DNA of 64,000 nt, from positions 72,234,001 through 72,298,000 of the forward strand of contig CM056573.1 of the NCBI GenBank assembly GCA_029721435.1, read 5' to 3'. Both the position numbers and the translations under genes were made by a program. Of the stretch, positions 58,261-64,000 are shown piece by piece. Source of the DNA: Gymnothorax reevesii (taxonomy: Eukaryota; Chordata; Actinopteri; Anguilliformes; Muraenidae). Under the pieces are notes generated by a model. It did no database searches. It was not told where the DNA came from and saw only the letters and a list, made by a program, of their open reading frames with translations. Each line of letters begins with the position of its first letter. The first letter of the stretch is position 1.

Positions 58261-58449
58261 ATAATAGTAATACATTCTTAATTGCCAGTTATACAGTGAC
58301 TTGCTGGGATAATTAGTTTTAGATTTCGAGTGAATTAAAAATGATAATGATGAAATTTTGGTTGAAATGGCTGCATTTCGATAATTCAAACTTTACATTA
58401 CTATTTGGCTATACATTATTTTTCATATAAGCCAGCAAATAAAACTCAC

Positions 58450-58553
58450 CTGTATGAATTCCAGAATGAAGAAGTTGAAATAACGCTTTCTTGAATCGCA
58501 AATCGCAACGATGCTCGCCAACAAACGCTCTGAAAGGCAGAGAGTTCTGAATC
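58450..58553 (-). other. Candidate first exon with GTGAGT donor (unit 2)
   Basis: Counterpart of 19487-19590; CATACAG|GTGAGT unchanged. Confidence 0.45.
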
Positions 58554-58760
58554 TGCCTCTACTCACAATCCGCGTGTATATATAGCATTAATGCGTCATA
58601 GAACGGTGCAGTTCTTTCTGATCACAAAACACAGCGAGTGCGTCACAGAAACTGATTCGTTCGATCAGCTGAGAGGTACGTTGAGGAGGAGAGTCACGTC
58701 ATCTCCGTTCACTCCAATTAATAGCAATGGCGTGATTGGGGAGTCAGTCAGTAGTTGAAG
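58554..58760 (-). promoter_or_regulatory. TATA/CCAAT/CRE-like promoter (unit 2)
   Basis: Counterpart of 19591-19790. TATA word at about 58573-58584, GATGACGTGAC and CCCAATCACG all conserved; a TGACGCACTCG replaces one TGACGCATTCG. Confidence 0.5.
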
Positions 58761-59667
58761 GACTAGTCGCGCAGAAGCATTTCGGTGGACTAGATCGTTT
58801 ATTATGCACGCAGCACATTTGAATCATAATAAAAGATGCATTAAAGCATTTCCCCGGATTATTCCCCGCTAAATTATTGGATGTATTGAAAGTTGAAGGA
58901 CACCATATTAGGTTAGAATTAAATGAAGACAACAGCACATTGCTAACGTTCACTACAAACAGCAAAAAAAGAGGCATTTCAATTGTAAATTTCGTTATTT
59001 CAATGCCATTTAATCCAACAGTCGCGGTGTTGTCACTTCCGGCTGGCCCAATTCGGCACTCGGTGAAAACAATTAAACTTGTGTGTTCATCTTCCTGTTA
59101 TCTCATCAACAAATGTCACTTTCTAATCCACCTTATTAGTATTTGTGTCTGCGATTTTTTTTTTTTTTTGCGAGTAAATACAGCGCATCGGAGTTATTAT
59201 AAGGTACTAGAGATGTCATTTGACTATTTTGATCATCATTGTGTCATAGAAACCAAATATTGCAGGTACTTTGAGATGTAAATTAAAAGCATGACAGCAA
59301 ATGGCAGAAGAAATTCCAAGCTAACGAAAGCTATTTAGCTATTTATTAGTTCACCTCCGATAAAATGGTTCCCACACAGCACTGCATGAGCTGACGATTC
59401 CCACTTGCTGCCGCATACATGCCAACTCTACCGCTTTTGGGGCGTTTTTTTTTCAGAATGAAACGCCCAGAAATGGTGGTCTACCGCCAAAAGTTGCATC
59501 AGGGCTCTGCCTTTTGACGGCTTGTATCCATGCTTCACGCCGCTTACTTTCCTTTTGAAATACGTGAAATGAAATTCGGAATACCGGAAGTGGGCCCGAC
59601 TTTGTGAATAATCGAAAAATACTTCTAAGCATTTTTTTTTTGAGTGGTTGGGTTAAATATTATACAA
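58761..59667. other. Unassigned sequence (unit 2)
   Basis: Counterpart of 19791-20699. The frame 58877-59281 (134 codons, plus) is open here but broken in unit 1 and has no domain. Confidence 0.35.
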
Positions 59668-59671
59668 TTAA

Positions 59672-59905
59672 AGCTGAAGTCGGAAATATTTTCTTTTTGG
59701 TCGCATTTACTGAAACTGTCACTGTGCTTAGCCATGCGAATTATGAAGCAGGATGCTAACTGCCTGTCAATCACAGTCAATTAGATGTGCACGAAAAATC
59801 TAGGGAGGGACTAGTTTCAGCGCAAATAGGGGAGGGGCTTGAAAGTTGTACTCGTTAGAAAATCTGACTGGTCCTCATGATCCAGCAATCTTCCCGACTT
59901 CAGCT
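59672..59905. mobile_element. TTAA-flanked MITE (unit 2)
   Basis: Counterpart of 20704-20937, TTAA at 59668-59671 and 59906-59909. Confidence 0.65.
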
Positions 59906-60042
59906 TTAACTAAATATGACATTCATTTTATAGTGGTGGGTGGAGGAGGTGAAGCGCGGTTCTCCATCTTGTCATTTTCGTCGTTGCCCTGGCGTCCACG
60001 AGTAGCGTAAATGTTTGTATCATTAATTTTATTTCTCATTAA

Positions 60043-60373
60043 CCCTAGAACACTATCGCCGGGTGATTTTCACGCGAGCAAACGTGTTTACGTGATTTTC
60101 ATTATGTTGCGTTTGTCTGAGTGTTATGGGTCCCTGGGTAGCTTCAGCATTGTCTTTGACATCTTTGAAGGCATGGGTGTTTTGTCTACCTCAGGGTACT
60201 TTCTTTCATTTTGTGAGACATGGCACAGTTGAAAATAAAAGAACACTACTCTAATTTGTCATGTATTGTCATATTTTGATGACAAGTACTTTTTATTGGG
60301 TATTTTACTATATAAGGAAAAATCACCCGGCGTTAGTGATGGTGTTGCTAATTTTAGCAATAGTGTTCTAGGG
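60043..60373. mobile_element. piggyBac-like MITE (unit 2)
   Basis: Counterpart of 21075-21405, same 331 bp, TTAA at 60039-60042 and 60374-60377. Confidence 0.85.
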
Positions 60374-60599
60374 TTAAAATATAGTTTGGGGGGTCCAGAT
60401 ATCCTGTGCTGCTTGCTGCTGATCGCCAATTTTGCTTCCCAATGCATTTCTGTTTGCGCCAGCGCTTCTCTGAGAGAGGGTTTCCGCAGCATGTTTCATG
60501 ATTTAAAACTATTTTGACGCATTGTTTTTTTTTAACACTGTATTTACCTATAGATTGTACAAACGGTTTAAGCCAATGTATGTTTTTATTTTTTCTTTT

Positions 60600-61100
60600 T
60601 TTAATGTTTTCTGTTTGAAGTTACAGCTCCATCCAAGATGCTTTTGTCTGCAGCCGCCACCAGGAGGGGCTGCAAGCGAGGGAAGGCTGCAGAATTCCTC
60701 GCTCCACTACAACTACCCGCATCTGTTCATCATTATTATCTCATTGTTACCACTATATAAGCCAGAGCTTTGCACTTTTATGGAGCAGTCTCCTAAGCCT
60801 GTTGTTAAGCCTTATTCTTGTATAGATGCTTCTGAGTATTTCCATATCTTTACTAACCTAACTTGAGCACCTTTATAATAATAATAATAATTATTATTAT
60901 TATTATAATTATTATTTCAGCGCACTTTTGTTAAATTATTGGAAGCGTTTCCTGCTTGTTTTTGCATTTCCACTTTTCAACCTTTCTGTGCTACTGCAAA
61001 GGTATAATTAAACCTACTTCATATTTGCATGTGAATCTAGTTCCACGTTTTCCATTTTTCAGTGCACTCTGCTCAGTGCACAGAAAAAGCCACTACAGAA
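60600..61100 (+). promoter_or_regulatory. Probable degraded gypsy 5' LTR/leader (unit 2)
   Basis: Counterpart of 21640-22135 with the CACTATATAAGCC word and a slightly shorter (TAA)n/(TTA)n tract. Confidence 0.4.
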
Positions 61101-61116
61101 GACTCTATCCCCCCCT

Positions 61117-61890
61117 ATGGATGAAGTTAATGTGCCTTTACTTGAAGAAGTACGAGACTTCGCATCCAGCCCTTCCCACATCTTCAACATGGTGGCAGAG
61201 CAACAGAGGGAGGTTGCCCAACTGAGGGCCACTTTGGAAGACTTGATTTGTGGCTTCCGTGTGTTCACCATCTCCCACGCTCCACCGCCAATCAACGCTC
61301 CAGTCTCTCCTGCCAGTCTGCAGGCGTTCCGGGCCACTCACTAAGGTGAGTCCCGAGCGCGACTGCCAGACTGCTATGAGGGTTCTCTGACCGCATGCCG
61401 AGGATTCCATCTCCAATGCCCCCTCAACCTCACCTACCACTCCACTCTCGGTGATGCAGAGAAGATGGCTGCGGTCATCATGCAGCTGTTCGGCAAGGCT
61501 CTTCAGTGGGCAAACGCTCTGTGGGACCAAGCTGCTTTCTCTACCTATGACAGCTTCATCCATCAGTTCAAAGCGGTGTTTGATCACCCGGGGAGGAAGG
61601 CTGGGCACCGCTTGCTGGATCTGTGACTGGGGTTCGGGTCAGCTGATGACCACACCCTGACCTGCAGGACTGGAACAAGCCTACGCTGTTGACCACCTTC
61701 CGCAATGGGCTGTGTCCAGACCCGACGGCGTAAATGGCTCGCAGGGACCATGCCACATCCCCGGCCTCCGACATTGACCCTGCCATTCATCTGGACCAGC
61801 TGCAGCAGGAGAGATACCGCAGCCTGCCCAGAGACCCCATCCAGCAACCCAAGCTGGCGCCAGAGCCCATGGAGGTCATGACCTTTAGTT
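61117..61890 (+). pseudogene. Ty3/gypsy gag remnant (unit 2)
   Basis: The first 75 codons are open (MDEVNVPLLEEVRDFASSPSH...), unlike unit 1. After a stop and frame changes come KMAAVIMQLFGKALQWANAL and TYDSFIHQFKAVFDHPGRK. Inactive. Confidence 0.7.
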
Positions 61891-62085
61891 TTTCTTTTTT
61901 TTTTTTTAAATTTAACCTTTATTTAACCAGGGAAGTCCTCTTGAGATTTAAATCTCTTTTTCAAGGGAGCCCTTGGGGTTGAGGTGGGGAGGGAGAGGAC
62001 AAGTTGCACAGCCAATTAGATCAGGGGATGATCAGGTGGCAGGTCGAAAGAGCCAGGTTGGGAATTTAGCCATGACACCAGGCAA
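61891..62085. repeat. Teleost interspersed repeat inserted in gag (unit 2)
   Basis: Counterpart of 22925-23120, with TTTAACCTTTATTTAACCAG and TTTTTCAAGGGAGCCC. Confidence 0.5.
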
Positions 62086-62113
62086 CCCCCTACTCTTATC
62101 GATGAGTGTCTTA

Positions 62114-63390
62114 GGTCCGTATTCAGAAACGACACTCACACTAATTGAGTGTGAGTAAGTACTCAAATTTAGTGTCAGGTTAAACTAAATGAGTCAGAGG
62201 TTGCCCTAACACTCGTTTGCTTTCACAGACCTCACTCACTCTGAAATTAGTATCCCTTTCTGAGTGAATGTTGAGCGCAGGGAACACCTCCCTTGAGCCG
62301 CACTAACTTGCCCCGGTATATTGTTGTCATGGGCTTTCAGGTGATTACAAACATTAGAAACTCTGGGTTATTTACAGCTACGTGCTCGATTGACCATCTG
62401 GTTTCAGTGTTTATGAACTGCACTGTGGTGAACTCAAGGTTAGAATATGTGTACCCACCAATGGCTACTGGTGAACTGGCAATAGGGGAAGCTCAAAACC
62501 ATCCCTTGAAAATAATGATTGTACATTACCTGTCTTCAAAAATGTAATAAAATGTAATTTACTTGAACTCTAACAATCCTAAGGACCATCATGTGTTGCC
62601 TGTTCTACTTGTTAAGCTAGAATGAGCACTAATAATTCTTGCCATGTTTTCAGTTATTCATTTAAATTACCACTGGAGAAACTGCGGAAACTCATCAGGT
62701 GTGGCCAGTTGTCATGAGTGACGCATATCTGTCAACTCTCACACATTCTGATTTCTTGTGCTTTTCTTTACTCATTGGTTAAATAATTCTGCGCCCAATT
62801 GGCTCGTGGGGCGCCATGTGGATTGGTCTGCGAGGCTTGTTTAGCTATGAGTCACGAGAATCCATTCTTTTCTACATTATTAATTGCTGAATGTAGAAGG
62901 AAATGTCTGACACGTTTCACAGCTTGTTGCTTAGTGAGCCTCGTGGGCTGTCCTGCGCCTTTCGCGAGCCACTCGACCACAGAATCTATGAAGACATGCT
63001 GATATTTTACGTTGTCACTTATGTGTGAAAGAAACGCCTCAGTTTTGTGAAGCAATGTATAACAATGCTATTAAAAATAAATTTGATTGTCGTTTTATCA
63101 ATTAGTCTGAGAAACTTTCTAATCAAGAATAGTAAACTACAACAGGTTTAGGTCATTCAGCACTGAAGGGTGAGGATTGAGCATCCCTTTGCAGCAGCCG
63201 ACGCACCGCCTGTGGTACCCAGTGCCCACTACTGTCAGTTATGCTCGCGTGGCGTTTGTTTAGTTTGAATAGGAACGGGTGAGGAGTGGGACCGCTCCCT
63301 CGGTTAGTGGTAGGTCAATCAATCTCTCTCAGTCCAGTTACATTTCAATTGTACTCACTATATGGTGAGTGTTGATACTGAATATGGGCC
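62114..63390. mobile_element. Harbinger-like non-autonomous element (unit 2)
   Basis: Counterpart of 23145-24421; left end GGTCCGTATTCAG is closer to the right-end complement than in unit 1. Confidence 0.45.
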
Positions 63391-63410
63391 ATAGGAACTT
63401 TAATGACCAC

Positions 63411-63625
63411 AGTGAGTCAGGACCTCATTTCAACGTCTCATCCGAAAGACGGCGTCTCCTTCAGTACAGTACCCCCATCACTGGGCATTGGGAATTATTC
63501 CACCAGACGATAATTGCAACCCTCTGGCCAACCAACACCTCTTCCAGCAACAACTTTTTTCCTAGGTGATCTCCCATCCAAGTACTAACCAAGCCCACAC
63601 CTGCTTAGCTTCAGCCATGCAGATC
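63411..63625 (-). repeat. 5S-rRNA-derived SINE (unit 2)
   Basis: Counterpart of 24431-24645; the 5S-like head keeps TTAGTACTTGGATGG, closer to 5S rRNA than in unit 1. About 15 bp next to it (near 63400-63411) are lost in unit 1. Confidence 0.7.
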
Positions 63626-63629
63626 TACC

Positions 63630-64000
63630 AACCATTGCAATTGGAGAAAGTCAGGTCCTTGTGTCCCGAATGGGGAGAACCGACCTGCGCCTGTCAAGGT
63701 AACCGTGCCACCATCCACCATTGCTGGTCAGATTTTCCAGGTCCCAGTGTGAGTGGCGTATAACAACCTGCACCCCTGTACAAACGCCCAGATTGACTCT
63801 GGCGCGGCGTGGCAACTTTGCTCCTCCCAACTGGTGCGACAACTCAAACTCACACTCCACCAGCTCGACATTCCCATCGCTGTGACAGCCCTGGATGGGA
63901 GACCTCTGGCCAGCGGAATCATCCTCCGTCAGTCAGCCTCAATCTCCCTCGGTGTGCAGAAGAGCCACCAGGAGGCGCTCCTTCTCTTAATCCTGCCATA
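63630..64000 (+). pseudogene. Gypsy protease remnant (cut by window end)
   Basis: AQIDSGAAWQLCSSQLVRQLKL is open here, without the stop seen in unit 1. The window ends within it at the same point where unit 2 begins. Confidence 0.75.

Larger units (their letters stand above)
25020..64000. repeat. Large tandem repeat, unit 2 (expanded)
   Basis: Direct repeat of unit 1, lengthened to about 38,980 bp by a 9.2-kb hAT element carrying a DIRS element, two extra 2.03-kb repeats, about 1 kb more minisatellite, and about 1.6 kb (38337-39930) deleted from unit 1. It lacks the DD34E Tc1-like element and the 762-bp MITE of unit 1. The last base, 64000, corresponds to base 1, so the window contains almost exactly two periods. 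Confidence 0.95.

Noticed and set aside
58877..59281. 134-codon plus-strand gene
   Set aside because: Broken by a frameshift at the matching place in unit 1 and without recognisable domains.

Overview
The window looks like accessory DNA from a ray-finned fish. Support comes from a Tc1/mariner stack, a DIRS retrotransposon, a CR1/L2-type LINE with an esterase ORF1, Sushi-like Ty3/gypsy remnants, a 5S-rRNA-derived SINE, a 43-bp minisatellite, and one spliced vertebrate-type exon of dihydropyrimidinase (dpys). There are no operons, and nearly all long reading frames belong to mobile elements.

The main structure is a large direct tandem repeat. Unit 1 is 1-25019 and unit 2 is 25020-63999; base 64000 matches base 1 again. 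Layout is collinear in both: protease tail and teleost repeat; hAT-like foldback; second foldback; dpys exon 1; palindrome arm; nested Tc1 stack with a solo LTR; unassigned AT-rich DNA; foldback; LINE ORF2 and ORF1 (minus strand) with an antisense solo LTR; a 2.03-kb tandem array; 43-bp minisatellite; RTE-like LINE tail; minus-strand promoter and first exon; two TTAA MITEs; and a gypsy gag/protease remnant that runs across the unit junction.

The units differ by events that read like a history. Unit 1 alone has an intact DD34E Tc1-like transposon (4526-6035) and a 762-bp hAT-like MITE (12948-13709). Unit 2 alone has a 9.2-kb hAT element (28290-37524) that splits dpys exon 1 between the two metal-binding His codons and carries a 5.8-kb DIRS element (29414-35221) inside its transposase. 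Unit 2 also has two more copies of the 2.03-kb repeat, about four times as much minisatellite, and both arms of two long palindromes that are half-deleted in unit 1.

The observation most worth following up is on the minus strand. Each complete 2.03-kb repeat carries a 93-bp frame-neutral exon-like block with a branch-point match, a pyrimidine tract, AG and GT, present once in unit 1 and three times in unit 2. Upstream on the same strand is a TATA/CCAAT/CRE-like promoter followed by a GTGAGT donor. Together they suggest an unrecognised transcript whose middle exon has been amplified. I could not identify its product. No alignment, expression or database search was possible; family names rest on motifs read by eye.
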